In this document: positions 31,191 to 40,438 of the stretch, one piece after another | Layout: every line of letters starts with the position of its first letter | Numbering within the stretch: position 1 is the first letter of the stretch | Source of the DNA: Cryobacterium breve | GTDB lineage: Bacteria > Actinomycetota > Actinomycetes > Actinomycetales > Microbacteriaceae | Assembly (NCBI RefSeq): GCF_027594785.1 | Contig: NZ_CP075584.1 | Span: 3,472,001 to 3,536,000 of the forward strand | Reading direction: 5' to 3' | DNA length: 64,000 nucleotides | Program-made: the position numbers and the translations under genes | Notes under the pieces: generated by a model | The model's input: the letters and a program-made list of their open reading frames with translations, nothing else | What the model was told of the DNA's origin: nothing | The model's database searches: none

Positions 31191-31196
31191 TACTGT
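31191..31196 (+). promoter_or_regulatory. -10 box TACTGT (leaderless pattern)
   Basis: TACTGT ends 6 bp before the GTG at 31203. Confidence 0.45.
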
Positions 31197-31202
31197 GTCA
31201 GC

Positions 31203-32132
31203 GTGTCCATCCGGGAGAGACGACGCGCGGTGCACCGGCCGGCCGGCGTCCTCGAGAGCGCGGTCGGCGCCGATCCGTCCGCGGCGCTCGACCGCACGCT
31301 CAACGACCGCGACTGGACCGTGCTGCCGCCGGGCGCCAGGGCCTTCCGGTTCGAGGTGCCGAGCGGTTCCCTCGCGGCGCTCGCCTGGGGTGAGCCGGGG
31401 CATCCGCGGGTCCTGCTCGTGCCAGGGGCGACCGGATCGAAGGAAGACTTCGTGCTGCTCGCGCCGCTGCTCGCCGACGCCGGCTACTTCGTGGAGAGCT
31501 ACGACCTCGCGGGACAGTTCGAGTCGGCCGGCGCAGGGCCGGAAGCGGGGGAGAGTTTCGACTACCGGCTGTTCACGGCCGACCTCGTGGCCGTCCTCGA
31601 GGCGGGGACGACGCCGGTGCACGTGCTCGGCTACTCCTTCGCCGGGATCGTCGCCGAGATCGCGCTCGTCGAGCATCCGGGCCTGTTCGCGAGCCTCGTA
31701 CTGCTGGGCGCCCCGCCCCTGACCGGCCAGACCTTCCGCGGAGTGCGCTGGATCGGGCCGCTCAGTTGGCTGCTGCCCGCGCACACGATCGCGAGCCTCT
31801 TGATGTGGGGCCTCGTCACCAACCGCAACCAGGCGCCGCCCGGCCGGCTCCACCTGGTGCGGTTGCGCTTCGAATACACGATCCGTCGAAGCGTCGACGA
31901 GATCATGCAGCTGATGAAGAACGCCCCCGACCTGCAGCAGGACCTCGCGCGGACCCCGGTTCCGCTGCTCGTGGCCGTGGGAGAGCGGGATCTCTGGCCG
32001 CTCGGGCTCCACCACGCCTTCGCTACCCGGATCGGTGCACAGCTCTGCGTGTACCGCACCGGCCACAGTCCCTGCGAGACGACGCCGCACCAGCTCGCCC
32101 GTGACCTGCTCGCCCTCTACGCCCGCTCCTGA
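31203..32132 (+). CDS. Alpha/beta-hydrolase fold protein
   Basis: 309 residues. The nucleophile elbow GYSFAG is near residue 143, the oxyanion-loop region 'LLVPGATGSKEDF' near 72, and the catalytic Asp and His are likely in 'GERDLWPLG' and 'GHSPCETTPHQ' near the end. The catalytic identity (esterase, epoxide hydrolase or other) cannot be decided. GTG start behind a promoter box. A strong palindrome follows downstream. Confidence 0.82.
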   Translation: MSIRERRRAVHRPAGVLESAVGADPSAALDRTLNDRDWTVLPPGARAFRFEVPSGSLAALAWGEPGHPRVLLVPGATGSKEDFVLLAPLLADAGYFVESYDLAGQFESAGAGPEAGESFDYRLFTADLVAVLEAGTTPVHVLGYSFAGIVAEIALVEHPGLFASLVLLGAPPLTGQTFRGVRWIGPLSWLLPAHTIASLLMWGLVTNRNQAPPGRLHLVRLRFEYTIRRSVDEIMQLMKNAPDLQQDLARTPVPLLVAVGERDLWPLGLHHAFATRIGAQLCVYRTGHSPCETTPHQLARDLLALYARS

Positions 32133-32159
32133 CCCCCGCAGCGCTCCTTGGCTCTCGGG

Positions 32160-32246
32160 TGCGCGGCGTTGCGGCGAAACTGGCCCGCGACGTTTCGCGC
32201 GCCAATTCCGCCGTTTCGCGCCCGGCATGCCGGGCGCGAAGCGGCG
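32160..32246. repeat. Palindrome between convergent genes (CGCCGTTTCGCGCCCGGC arms)
   Basis: The core at 32209-32246 is a nearly perfect inverted repeat with 19-base arms meeting at CATG and one mismatch. Upstream, 32171-32201 carries related GCGAAAC / GTTTCGC pieces. It lies between the hydrolase and the convergent glycosyltransferase. Confidence 0.75.
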
Positions 32247-32302
32247 CACATGGTGCGCGGCCGGCGGAGCTCTGCTCCCGCCCTCGGCGAAGTGCACAGC
32301 GC

Positions 32303-33046
32303 TCAGGCGCGGATGCGGCGGGACCAGGTCCGGCGGGCGCTGCGCAGCCGCCACGGCGACCCCGCCGGCCCGTGCAGGGCGAGGGTGCGGTACGCCCACT
32401 CGAGCCGCCTGGCGATGCCGCGCCAGGTGTCGAAGGGTCGTGCGGAGATGCCGACCCGGAGGGCGGGGTCGAACCGAACGGACATCGAGGGCGGCAGGTG
32501 CAGGCTCAGGTCGAGGTCGTCGTGCACGTCGTCCCGCTCCCGGTGCACGAGGGTGCGCACCTCCGCCCAGACCGCGCGCCGCATGACGAAGTTCGATCCG
32601 AAGATCGGCGGTTGCGCAAGCCAGAGCCCGATCAGCCGGAAGTACCCTCCGAGGTACACGAACCGCCCGAGCGCGGCCACGAGCCGCGGGCAGTCGTAGA
32701 AATCACCCGGCCCCGTGACGACGTCCACCAGGGGAGCGCGGGTGAGGATCGTCTCGAAGTGCGCGATCCAGTCCGGCGGCGGCACAGAGTCGGCGTCGAG
32801 CCGCGCGATCAGGTCACCGGATGCCGCGTCATAGCCGGTCGCGGCGGCCGGCCAGATTCCGTGTCTGGGTTCGGACACGAGAACGGCGCCGGCCGCCCGG
32901 GCGACGCGCGCGGAGGCATCCGTCGAGGCGTTGTCGACGACGATGACCTCGTCGGCCGGTCGCGTCTGGGCGGCGAGCGCGGCGAGGACCACCTCGAGAA
33001 AGGGCGCGTCGTTGTAGCAGGGGATCACGACCGAGACGCGGGTCAT
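32303..33046 (-). CDS. Family 2 glycosyltransferase
   Basis: 247 residues. 'SVVIPCYNDAPFLEVVLAAL' opens the GT-A fold, 'VIVVDNASTDAS' follows, and 'LIARLDADSVPPPDW' carries the DxD-type metal motif near residue 88. The donor and acceptor sugars are unknown. There is no membrane helix, so it should act on the cytoplasmic face. ATG start at 33044-33046. No sugar-biosynthesis neighbours are present. Confidence 0.85.
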   Translation of the reverse strand: MTRVSVVIPCYNDAPFLEVVLAALAAQTRPADEVIVVDNASTDASARVARAAGAVLVSEPRHGIWPAAATGYDAASGDLIARLDADSVPPPDWIAHFETILTRAPLVDVVTGPGDFYDCPRLVAALGRFVYLGGYFRLIGLWLAQPPIFGSNFVMRRAVWAEVRTLVHRERDDVHDDLDLSLHLPPSMSVRFDPALRVGISARPFDTWRGIARRLEWAYRTLALHGPAGSPWRLRSARRTWSRRIRA

Positions 33047-33125
33047 GGCACCCCCTCTCGCCGCACCGATTCGGGTCGGGCACGGTCTCGCCGCACATGC
33101 TACTCCCGGCCGGCGCCGGAGAGCG

Positions 33126-34002
33126 TCAGAGCGTGCGGCAGTGCGTGGTGAGGAAGCCGATCTTGTCCACGGTGATCGTCACGGTCGAGCCGTCGTGCAG
33201 GAAGACCGGGGGAGTGCGGCTGTAACCGGCGCCGCCGGGGCTGCCGGTCGAGATGAGCGTTCCCGGCAGGAGCGTCGAGGTCTGCGAGAGGTAGGACACG
33301 AGTTCGGCGACCGTGCGCACCATGTCGCCGGTCGAGGCGTCCTGCATGATGCGCCCGTCGACGTGGGTGGTCAGGCCGAGGTCCTGCGGGTCGGCGATCT
33401 CGTCGCGGGTGACCACGACCGGGCCGGTCGGGGTGAAGCCGTCGAAGGACTTGCACCGCGACCACTGCGCCTCGGAGAACTGCAGGTTGCGGGCCGTGAT
33501 GTCGTTGACGACCGTGTACCCGAACACGTAGTCGAGGGCGTCGCGCACCGACACGTTGCGGGCCGGACGCCCGATGATGACTCCGAGCTCCGCCTCGTAG
33601 TCGACCTGGGTGGCGATGTCGCTCGCCCAGGTGACCGTCGACCCGTGCCCGGTGAGGGAGTTCGGCCAGAGCGAGAACAGGATCGCCCCTGCCTCGGTCC
33701 GCAGCTTGAGCTCGTCGGAGTGCGCGGCGTAGTTGGCGCCGATCGCGATGATCTGCGGCGGCCGCAGCACGGCGGATGAGTGGCGCAGGCTCCTCGAGCG
33801 GAGTGAGCGTCGCCCCGTGGGCGGCCGCGTGCTCGCTGAGCGCGCGCACCCGGTCGTACTCGGGGCTGCCGCGTTCGATCAGGTCCTGCAGGTCACGCGG
33901 GGCGTCCTCGAGGATCTCGTCGAGGAAAAGCGCGGATTCCCCGAACACCGCCGCCAGGCGGGGCGTGGACTGGCCTTCTACTCTGAGGTGCGCAAACTTC
34001 AC
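33126..34002 (-). CDS. Fumarylacetoacetate hydrolase family protein
   Basis: 291 residues after repair. 'IGANYAAHSDELK' near residue 85, 'VDYEAELGVIIGR' near 130 and 'GYTVVNDITARNLQ' near 153 give the E-x-E...D metal site and family core. 'LISTGSPGGAGYSRTPPVFL' near 245 completes it. Members hydrolyse or decarboxylate acylpyruvates and similar diketo acids. The frame breaks at 33788/33789 (GAGCCTG for GAGCTG). Start GTG (34000-34002) behind a TACTCT box. Confidence 0.88.
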
Positions 34003-34008
34003 CTGCCT

Positions 34009-34014
34009 AGAGTA
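34009..34014 (-). promoter_or_regulatory. -10 box TACTCT of the FAH-family gene (leaderless pattern)
   Basis: On the minus strand TACTCT ends 6 bp before the GTG start at 34002. Confidence 0.45.
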
Positions 34015-34031
34015 GCGGCCAATCGTGTGCG

Positions 34032-35931
34032 TTACGCCGCAGGCGGCCCGGGGAGACCGGCGGCCCGCCACAGGTGCATTCCGGCGTAGCTTCGCCAGGG
34101 CGCCCAGCGTGCGCCGTGCGCCGCGAGGGCGCGCGGGTCGGCGGGCAGGCCGAGCCGGGCAGCCCCCTGACGGAGGGCGAGGTCGCTCGTCAGGAGGATG
34201 TCCGGGCTCCCGAGCACGCGCATGGCCACGTAGCCGGCGGTCCACGGTCCGATCCCGGGCAGCGCGGTCAACTTTGCGGTGAGTGACTCCCGGGAATCCG
34301 CTGTCGACAGCGCGAGCTCGCCGGTCGCCAGTGCTTCTGCGACGCCGAGGATCGCACCGATCCGCCTGGCCGGTCCGCGCAGCACGTTGTGCCCGTCGGC
34401 CGCGATGCGTTCGGCCGTCGGGAACAGCCGGTCCAGGCCCGGTGCCAGCTCGTCGCCGGGCGTGGACGCCGGCGCGGTCGCCTGCCCGGCCGGGGTCGCT
34501 GCGGCCGGGGTCGCTGCGGCCGGGAGTGAGAGCGGCAGGGGATCGCCGAGCTCCGCGCACAGCCGGGTCAACGCGGTACGGGCGGATGCGACAGAGACCT
34601 GCTGCCCGAACAACGCCCGGAACAGGGTCTCCTCCGGATCCATGCTGCCGGGGAGGCGGATCCCCGGTGCGCCGCGCACCGCCCCGGCCAGGAACGGGTC
34701 AGCGGAGAGTGCCCGGTCGATCGCCTGTGCATCGGCGTCGAGGTCGAGCAGCCGCCGCACCCGGCTCACGAGCGGGGCCAGGTCGTCGAGGCTGCCGAGC
34801 CGCGCCGCGCACGCCAGTTGGGGCGCGTCCTCGGTGCCGGCGAGGCTCAGGCTCGACCGTCGCGGCCCCGTGCGGCAGGCGCAGTGTGCGCGCATAGGTG
34901 CCCGGTCCGGCCAGCTCGACCCCCGGGAGGGCCCGGGTGCCGAGAAACGCGAGCACGCCGGCCCCGTCGAACAGGGCCCGCGCGGGCAGCAGCAGGCGGA
35001 TGCCCGTGCCCGGCCCCGCGACAAGACCCGGGTCTCCGGGCGCCCGGCCGGCGGCATCCGCCCGGTCGGTCACGAGGAGCGCGGACCGTCCCGATGCGGT
35101 CGGACCGGTCGCGCGCCCGTGCCCGGGCGCGGATCCCGTCGCAGCGCCCCGTGGACCGGGGGACCCCGGGGCCTGGCGGTGCGTGGTGGTCACCGCGTGC
35201 GCGGTGGCGGGCGCCTCGGCCATGGTCGCCGTTCGGGCCGCTGCCCGGGGTGCGCCGGCCGGGCCGCCCGCTCGCGGTGAGCGCGCCGAACGGCGCAGCT
35301 CGCCCGGGGTGCGTTCGTAGACCGCGGCGATCGTGTCGTTGAACTGGCGTACGCTGCCGAATCCCGCGGCGAAGGCGACGTCGCTGATCGGGAGGGCGGT
35401 GCCGAGGAGGAGCAGGCGTGCGGTCTGGGCGCGGTGCGCCCTGGCGAGGGCGAGAGGGCCGGCGCCGAGCTCGGCGACGAGCACCCGGGTGAGGTGGCGT
35501 GGGGTGTAGCCGAGGCGGCGTGCGAGGCCGGGCACACCGTCGCGTTCGACGGTGCCGTCGTCGATCAGGCGCATCGCGCGCGCCGCGAGGTCGTCCCTCG
35601 TGTTCCAGTCGGGGGAGCCGGGCACCGCGTCCGGCAGGCAGCGCTTGCAGGCGCGCAGGCCGGCCTCGTGCGCCGCGGCGCTCGTCAGGTAGAAGGAGAC
35701 ATTGCCGGGCCGGGGGGTCGCTGCCGGGCAGCTCGGCCGGCAGTAGATCCCGGTGGTGTGCACTCCGGTGATGAACTGGCCGTCGAACCGCGCGTCGCGA
35801 GAGCTCATCGCCCGGTACCGTTCCGCGAAGACCGGGTCTGCGAGGCGGTCGGCGCCGCGGTCTGCGGTTCCGGCGAGGCCGGCCGCGCCGGAGCCGCCGG
35901 GAGTGCGTCTGGTGGCGTCTGCAGGGTTCAC
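34032..35931 (-). CDS. alkA: Ada-type regulator fused to AlkA 3-methyladenine DNA glycosylase
   Basis: 632 residues after repair. The N-terminal Ada zinc domain has GIYCRPSC and ACKRC (four Cys, residues 62-66 and 95-98), where a Cys accepts methyl from DNA phosphotriesters. An AraC-type helix-turn-helix follows ('[16 protein letters not shown]' near 185). After an Ala/Gly/Pro-rich linker comes AlkA with the helix-hairpin-helix '[18 protein letters not shown]' and the catalytic Asp in '[11 protein letters not shown]'. It both senses and repairs alkylated DNA. The frame breaks at 34850/34851. It sits 30 bp beyond the FAH gene, transcribed in the same direction. Confidence 0.9.
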
Positions 35932-36118
35932 GCATCCAGCCTGCCATCCCGCCCCCGGCGACGGTAGCGGAATTCGGACATCGCGCGCCCCTTCGCCGCC
36001 TCGCCGACCGTCCCTCCCACAGGACCACGCCCGCGCCGGTCGGCAGGAGCCCGGCTCGAGTCCGTGAGATCTGATCGCGACCCCCGAATGCGGTGCCAGC
36101 CGGAGCCGGCCTGGCCGC

Positions 36119-36124
36119 TATCCT
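36119..36124 (+). promoter_or_regulatory. -10 box TATCCT of the PrsW-family gene (leaderless pattern)
   Basis: TATCCT ends 7 bp before the ATG at 36132. Confidence 0.45.
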
Positions 36125-36131
36125 GTGGGTC

Positions 36132-37358
36132 ATGACTCGTGAGCCAGCTCCCGCGACCGGTTCCGACGCCCGGCCCCTCGGTGGGCCGGCGACCCCGGTC
36201 TCCCCGGTGTGGACCGCTCCCGTGCGCCGCACCCGTGGCGGCCTGATCGCCCTGACGATCATCGGGCTCGTCTTCGGGAGCCTGGCCCTGCTGCTCGTGT
36301 TCGTCTACCTGTCGACGTTCCTCGGCGCATCCGCTCTCGTGCTCTGCCTCCTGCTCGCACTTGTACCCCTCACCGGCATCCTGCTCGTGGTGCGCTGGAT
36401 CGACCGCTGGGAGCCGGAACCCCGCCCCGCGCTCTGGTTCGCTTTCCTCTGGGGAGCCGGAGTCTCCATCGTCACCGCCCTCGTCTTCGACCTCGGCGTA
36501 CAGCTCGCGCTCGCCGCGGTGGGGAGCTCCCGAGGCGGTTCGGAGGCGGGCGGCTCTGGCACCGGCACCGACGCGTTCGCCGCCGTGCTGCAGGCGCCCC
36601 TCGTCGAGGAGGGCGCGAAAGGCGTCGGGATCCTGGTGCTCTTCCTCGTGCTCCGGCGCCGTTTCGACGGCCCCGTCGACGGCATCGTCTATGCGGCGAC
36701 GATCGCGGCCGGCTTCGCGTTCTCCGAGAACATCCAGTATTTCGGGGTGGCGATGGCCGAGGGCGGGGCAGACGGGCTCGGCTTCACCTTCCTCGTGCGC
36801 GGGGTCTTCTCCCCGTTCGCCCACGTCACCTTCACGGCGTGCACCGGGATCGCGTTCGGCATCGTGAGCCGCCGCAGGGCCGGCGGCACGCTCGGCCGGG
36901 TCCTGATCGTTCTCGCCGGCTTCGCGCTCGCGGTCGCCCTGCACGGCCTGTGGAACGGCGCGGCCTACCTGCTCACGACCGACTCCGCGCTTCTCTTCTA
37001 CTACGTGCTCGTCCAGCTCCCGCTCTTCATCGGGTACATCGTCGCCGTTGTGCTGCTCCGGCGCCAGGAAGAGAGGATCACCGTCGACAGGCTCGGCGAG
37101 TACGCGGCGGCGGGCTGGTTCACGCCGCGCGAGGTCTCGATGCTTGCGACAGGTCCCGGCCGGCGGCAGGCACGCGCCTGGGCCGCCCGGCAGCCCCGGG
37201 AACGTCGCGTTGCGATGCGCCTGTTCATCGCCGATGCGACCCGGCTCGCCTTCGCCAGGCAGCGGATGCTGAACGGCACCGCCGACCGGGTCGCCCGCGC
37301 CGACGAGGCCGAGCTTCTCGCCCTCGTCCAAGCGCACCGGGCGATCGTGATCGGCTGA
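36132..37358 (+). CDS. PrsW-family intramembrane metalloprotease
   Basis: 408 residues with about eight membrane helices. The three PrsW motifs are present: the EExxK-type 'VEEGAKGVG' near residue 160, 'GFAFSENIQYF' near 195, and histidines in 'SPFAHVTFTACTG' near 227 and 'ALHGLWNGAAY' near 273. The family cleaves membrane proteins such as anti-sigma factors; no such partner is adjacent here. A 120-residue cytoplasmic tail follows the last helix. ATG start chosen because it follows a promoter box; the 36093 extension lacks support. Confidence 0.88.
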   Translation: MTREPAPATGSDARPLGGPATPVSPVWTAPVRRTRGGLIALTIIGLVFGSLALLLVFVYLSTFLGASALVLCLLLALVPLTGILLVVRWIDRWEPEPRPALWFAFLWGAGVSIVTALVFDLGVQLALAAVGSSRGGSEAGGSGTGTDAFAAVLQAPLVEEGAKGVGILVLFLVLRRRFDGPVDGIVYAATIAAGFAFSENIQYFGVAMAEGGADGLGFTFLVRGVFSPFAHVTFTACTGIAFGIVSRRRAGGTLGRVLIVLAGFALAVALHGLWNGAAYLLTTDSALLFYYVLVQLPLFIGYIVAVVLLRRQEERITVDRLGEYAAAGWFTPREVSMLATGPGRRQARAWAARQPRERRVAMRLFIADATRLAFARQRMLNGTADRVARADEAELLALVQAHRAIVIG

Positions 37359-37424
37359 GACCCGGCATCGGGCGCCCGGGGTGGATGCAGCCCGCGGCCG
37401 GTCGACCCGCGGCCGTTAACGAGT

Positions 37425-37479
37425 GAACTCGTCATCCGGTGGCGTGGCACTGCCGACGACTCTCCCGGATGACGAGTTC
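37425..37479. repeat. Perfect 15-bp-arm palindrome between PrsW and FKBP genes
   Basis: GAACTCGTCATCCGG (37425-37439) and CCGGATGACGAGTTC (37465-37479) are exact complements around a 25-bp loop. It lies in the 209-bp spacer after the PrsW gene, and is a probable terminator or extragenic palindrome. Confidence 0.8.
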
Positions 37480-37567
37480 TTGCTGATATCGTGCGCCTTC
37501 GGGCGGCGTTCGCGCAAGGGGTAATTTCCAGCGTGCATGCCGGCGGGAAATCCGATTGGATAGGTGC

Positions 37568-37940
37568 ATGACTGATCTGAACACCAAGCCCGAACTCGAC
37601 GCACCGGAGGGCCCAGCGCCCACGGAGCCTCACCATCACCGACATCGTGGTTGGCGAGGGCGCCGAGGCGACCGCCGGCGCGACCGTCGACGTGCACTAC
37701 CTCGGCGTCGAATACGACACCGGCGACGAATTCGACTCCTCCTGGAGCCGGGGCCAGTCGATCAACTTCCCGCTGCGCTCGCTCATCGCGGGCTGGCAGC
37801 AGGGCATCCCCGGCATGAAGGTCGGCGGGCGTCGCAAGCTCGTCGTGCCGCCGCACCTGGCGTACGGGCCCGCGGGCGGAGGACACCGCCTCTCCGGCCA
37901 GACCCTCATCTTCGTGATCGACCTGCGCGGCGTCAGCTAG
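37568..37940 (+). CDS. FKBP-type peptidyl-prolyl cis-trans isomerase
   Basis: 123 residues after repair. The single FKBP domain shows 'VDVHYLGVEYDTGDEFDSSW' near residue 42, 'FPLRSLIAGWQQGIPGMKVG' near 67 and 'HLAYGPAGGG', which contain the active-site aromatic residues. It speeds proline isomerisation in protein folding; there is no signal peptide, so it is cytoplasmic. One insertion at 37628/37629 (GAGCCTC for GAGCTC) separates the first 20 residues from the domain. Confidence 0.9.
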
Positions 37941-37965
37941 GCCGCACACTCACCCGCAACATCCG

Positions 37966-38000
37966 TGCGCATCGATCACGACTCGTGGTCGATGCGCACG
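37966..38000. terminator. Hairpin between convergent FKBP and DUF167 genes
   Basis: GTGCGCATCGATCAC (37966-37980) pairs with GTGGTCGATGCGCAC (37986-38000) with one G-T mismatch and a 5-bp loop. It overlaps the last DUF167 codons and would work for both strands. Confidence 0.6.
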
Positions 38001-38260
38001 TGTTTAACCCGCGACGTGTGTCCGCGCACGATCGTGACGGCGCTCTTCGACACGGCGAAGTGCTTCGCGAGCAGCTTGACGAGGGCGTCGTTGGCGGCGC
38101 CCTCGACGGCCCGCTGCTGCAGGTAGACGGTGAGCGAGGCATCCGCCGGCGCGCTTGTCGCCGCTCCGGGGCCGAGCGCGTCCGGGTCGTCGACGGCGAC
38201 GAGGGGACCTTTGCGGCTGCCGGGTTTGACGTGCACCGTCAGGTTCACGGTTCGGGTCAC
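37976..38260 (-). CDS. DUF167 (YggU-like) small protein
   Basis: 94 residues. 'LTVHVKPGSRK' at the start, 'VYLQQRAVEGAANDALVKLL' and 'AVTIVRGHTSRVKHVRI' make the compact DUF167 fold. The molecular role is unknown. The GTG at 38258-38260 has an excellent AGGAGG ribosome site 7 bp upstream, which fixes the start. Its stop lies inside a hairpin shared with the FKBP gene. Confidence 0.88.
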   Translation of the reverse strand: MTRTVNLTVHVKPGSRKGPLVAVDDPDALGPGAATSAPADASLTVYLQQRAVEGAANDALVKLLAKHFAVSKSAVTIVRGHTSRVKHVRIDHES

Positions 38261-38327
38261 GGACGTCCTCCTGAAAACTCTTCCCTTCAACGCTAGTGGT
38301 CTGCGTTCGTCCGGGTGAGAATGTCCC

Positions 38328-38736
38328 GTGATCTCAATTGACTGCGCACGAGCACTCGAGGCCGCCGGGCTCGCCTGGCGGCCGTCCTCCGGCGACGCGT
38401 TCCGGATCGAACGGGCAGGCTTCGATGTCGAGGTGTTCACGGTCAGCGAGATGACCATCGAACCGCACGAATTCGACACCGGTACCATCCTCGGCTTCAA
38501 CGGCACGACGGAGTGGGCGCTCGACTCGCTCGCGCTCGAGGACGCCCTGTGGCTCCCGCGGGAGGACCAGGCTCCGGGAGATGCTCGGAGGCGCTTTCCA
38601 CTCGCTCGAGCGGCTCGGCGACGACGCGTACCGTGTCACCGCGTTGCTCGCGGGGGTGCTCGAGGCCGTCGAGGCGACCGACGCGGCCGATGCCTACGGG
38701 CTGGCCGTGCTCCGGTTCCTGCGCCTCAGCCGGTGA
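38328..38736 (+). CDS. Conserved actinobacterial protein, often annotated CpaE-like; function unknown
   Basis: 135 residues after repair. The protein has an alternating alpha/beta pattern and no catalytic motif that I recognise. 'PHEFDTGTILGFNGTTEWAL' and 'LGDDAYRVTALLAGVLEAVEA' are its most distinctive parts. The start is GTG at 38328. One insertion at 38570/38571 (CAGGCTC for CAGCTC) breaks the frame between 'PRED' and 'LREMLGGAFHSLERL'. Small proteins like this are labelled pilus assembly CpaE in some genomes, but no pilus genes are nearby. Confidence 0.6.
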
Positions 38737-38745
38737 TCGAGGCCG

Positions 38746-39591
38746 CTAGTCGAGCCAGGCCGCGGTCATCCGCTGCACGGCGGAGCCATCGGCGTCGGCG
38801 AGTTTGACGCCGACGAATGCACGCGCCGCGTCGGAGGTCTGCGCCCGGAACGGCGGCCGCTCTCCGTCGAGCAGAGCCGCGACGAAGGCCCCGGCGCTCT
38901 CCGCGGACTGCGCGGCACTGAACGACTGGGCGGCCCTGGCGAGATACCCGGCGAGGGCGGATGCGTACGGATCGTTCGGCGGACTGGCGCGCGGGTCGAG
39001 GCCGACGTTGTCGACGAAGGACGACGCGACCGCGCCGGGTTCCACGACCGTGACCGAGACCCCTGCGGTCGCTGCGACGGGGGCGAGGCTCTCCATGAAC
39101 CCCTCGACCGCGAATTTCGCCGCACAGTAGGCCTCGTTGAAGGGCTGGCCGACGACGCCGCCGACGCTCGTGACGGTGATCAGCCGACCGTGACTCTGCC
39201 GCAGGTGCGGCAGCGCCGCCCGGGTCACGCTCACGACACCGAAGAAATTGACCTCCATCACCGCGCGCACGACATCGAGGCCCTCGTTCTCGATCGTGCC
39301 GACGTGGCCGGCCCCGGCGTTGTTCACGACGGCGTCGATCCGGCCGTACCGGTCGAGCATGTGCGAAATGACCGCGGCGATCGACTCGGGTTCCGTGACG
39401 TCGAGGCGGCGGATGTCGAGGCTCACGCCCGCGGTCTCGCTCGCGCTGCGCAGCGCGCGGGCTCCCTCGAGGGTGCGCATGGTCGCGACGACCGGGTGCC
39501 CGGCGCGGGCGGCCGCGACCGCGGCCTGGAGCCCGATGCCCGAGGACGTGCCGGTGACGAGGACGGTTCCGGGAACGGCCGTGCCGCTCAT
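38746..39591 (-). CDS. SDR-family oxidoreductase
   Basis: 281 residues. 'VLVTGTSSGIGLQAAVAAA' near residue 10, 'NNAGAGHVG' near 92 and the catalytic YCAAK near 158 define a classical SDR, closest in style to the 17-beta-HSD-like subgroup. The substrate is unknown. The ATG (39589-39591) overlaps the stop of the upstream PNPOx-family gene, so the two form an operon. Confidence 0.85.
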   Translation of the reverse strand: MSGTAVPGTVLVTGTSSGIGLQAAVAAARAGHPVVATMRTLEGARALRSASETAGVSLDIRRLDVTEPESIAAVISHMLDRYGRIDAVVNNAGAGHVGTIENEGLDVVRAVMEVNFFGVVSVTRAALPHLRQSHGRLITVTSVGGVVGQPFNEAYCAAKFAVEGFMESLAPVAATAGVSVTVVEPGAVASSFVDNVGLDPRASPPNDPYASALAGYLARAAQSFSAAQSAESAGAFVAALLDGERPPFRAQTSDAARAFVGVKLADADGSAVQRMTAAWLD

Positions 39592-40016
39592 CAGTACCGT
39601 TCGGGTTCTGGCCCGAGCTGGAACCGGCGACCGCTGACCGTCTCGGGAACGATCTCCACGTAGATGTACTTGAGCGTCGGGATGAGCGGGCGCAACGGCA
39701 GCTGGTCGGCGGCGTCGATGTCGGCCTGGTGCTCGAGCACCCGGGCGTGGCCCCTGGCGACGACGCTCCAGGCCTCGTCGCGACCGACGCCGTCCGTCTC
39801 GAAGGCGACCTTGTTGTTCACGGTGAGTTCGAGGAGCTTGGTGCCCTCCGCCGTGCGGAAGACCAGACGTCGATCGGCGGCCACGAAGTTGACCGGGTAG
39901 ATGTCTGGTTCGCCCGCAATGCTGAGGGCGAGGCGACCGAAGCTCGAGGAGATCAGGAGGTCCCAGCATTCCTCATCGTCGAGGACATGCACCGGATACA
40001 GGTCGTTGGTTTCCAT
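39591..40016 (-). CDS. Pyridoxamine 5'-phosphate oxidase-family (split-barrel flavin) protein
   Basis: 141 residues. 'CWDLLISSSFGRLALSI' then 'IYPVNFVAADRRLVFRTAEG' and 'AWSVVARGHARVLEH' match the small split-barrel proteins of the PNPOx-like superfamily, many of which bind F420 or flavin. The exact reaction is unknown. The gene is the first of a two-gene operon with the SDR, suggesting a shared redox job. Confidence 0.82.
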   Translation of the reverse strand: METNDLYPVHVLDDEECWDLLISSSFGRLALSIAGEPDIYPVNFVAADRRLVFRTAEGTKLLELTVNNKVAFETDGVGRDEAWSVVARGHARVLEHQADIDAADQLPLRPLIPTLKYIYVEIVPETVSGRRFQLGPEPERY

Positions 40017-40168
40017 GGTTCATATTCCCACGCAACCGGGTGCTCCGCCACCACCCGGCCGTGTCCTCGGGAACTCAGGGCAGACCCGAATGTCCCGGTC
40101 GGGGCGCGCAGGACCGAAACCCGGCCGACCCGTACCCCGAGTGCGGCCGGCGCAGGCCCGTCGGGGCC
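40017..40168. other. 152-bp spacer with no recognised feature
   Basis: GC-rich spacer between the PNPOx-family gene and the emfourin gene. I see no hairpin with a T run and no gene. Confidence 0.4.
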
Positions 40169-40438
40169 TCAGGCGCGATCGTTCGCGGTGCGCACCCGGT
40201 CGACGAGCTGACGCCACGGGCCGGAGAGGTCCGGTTCCGCGAGCACCACTTCGTGGGGCGCGCAACGGATGCGGTAGACGTACCGGTCCGGTTCCGGAGC
40301 CCGCTCGACGACGTCGTCCCAGGGCAGCGAGGTGAGGAAATCGGCCCACGCCGCAGCGTCGGCCTGCTCGTCCACCTGGACCTCCCAGGTGACCCGCACT
40401 CCGGCGATGCCACCGCTTCGCGAAACGATGACCTTCAT
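40169..40438 (-). CDS. Emfourin-like inhibitor of the adjacent M4 protease
   Basis: 89 residues. 'MKVIVSRSGGIAGV' and 'DRYVYRIRCAPHEVVLAEPDLSG'-type segments fit emfourin, the proteinaceous inhibitor described with protealysin. Its ATG overlaps the stop of the M4 protease gene, the same bicistronic order as protease-inhibitor pairs of this class. It is expected to bind the mature protease and block it. There is no signal peptide, matching a cytoplasmic or co-exported partner. Confidence 0.8.
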   Translation of the reverse strand: MKVIVSRSGGIAGVRVTWEVQVDEQADAAAWADFLTSLPWDDVVERAPEPDRYVYRIRCAPHEVVLAEPDLSGPWRQLVDRVRTANDRA

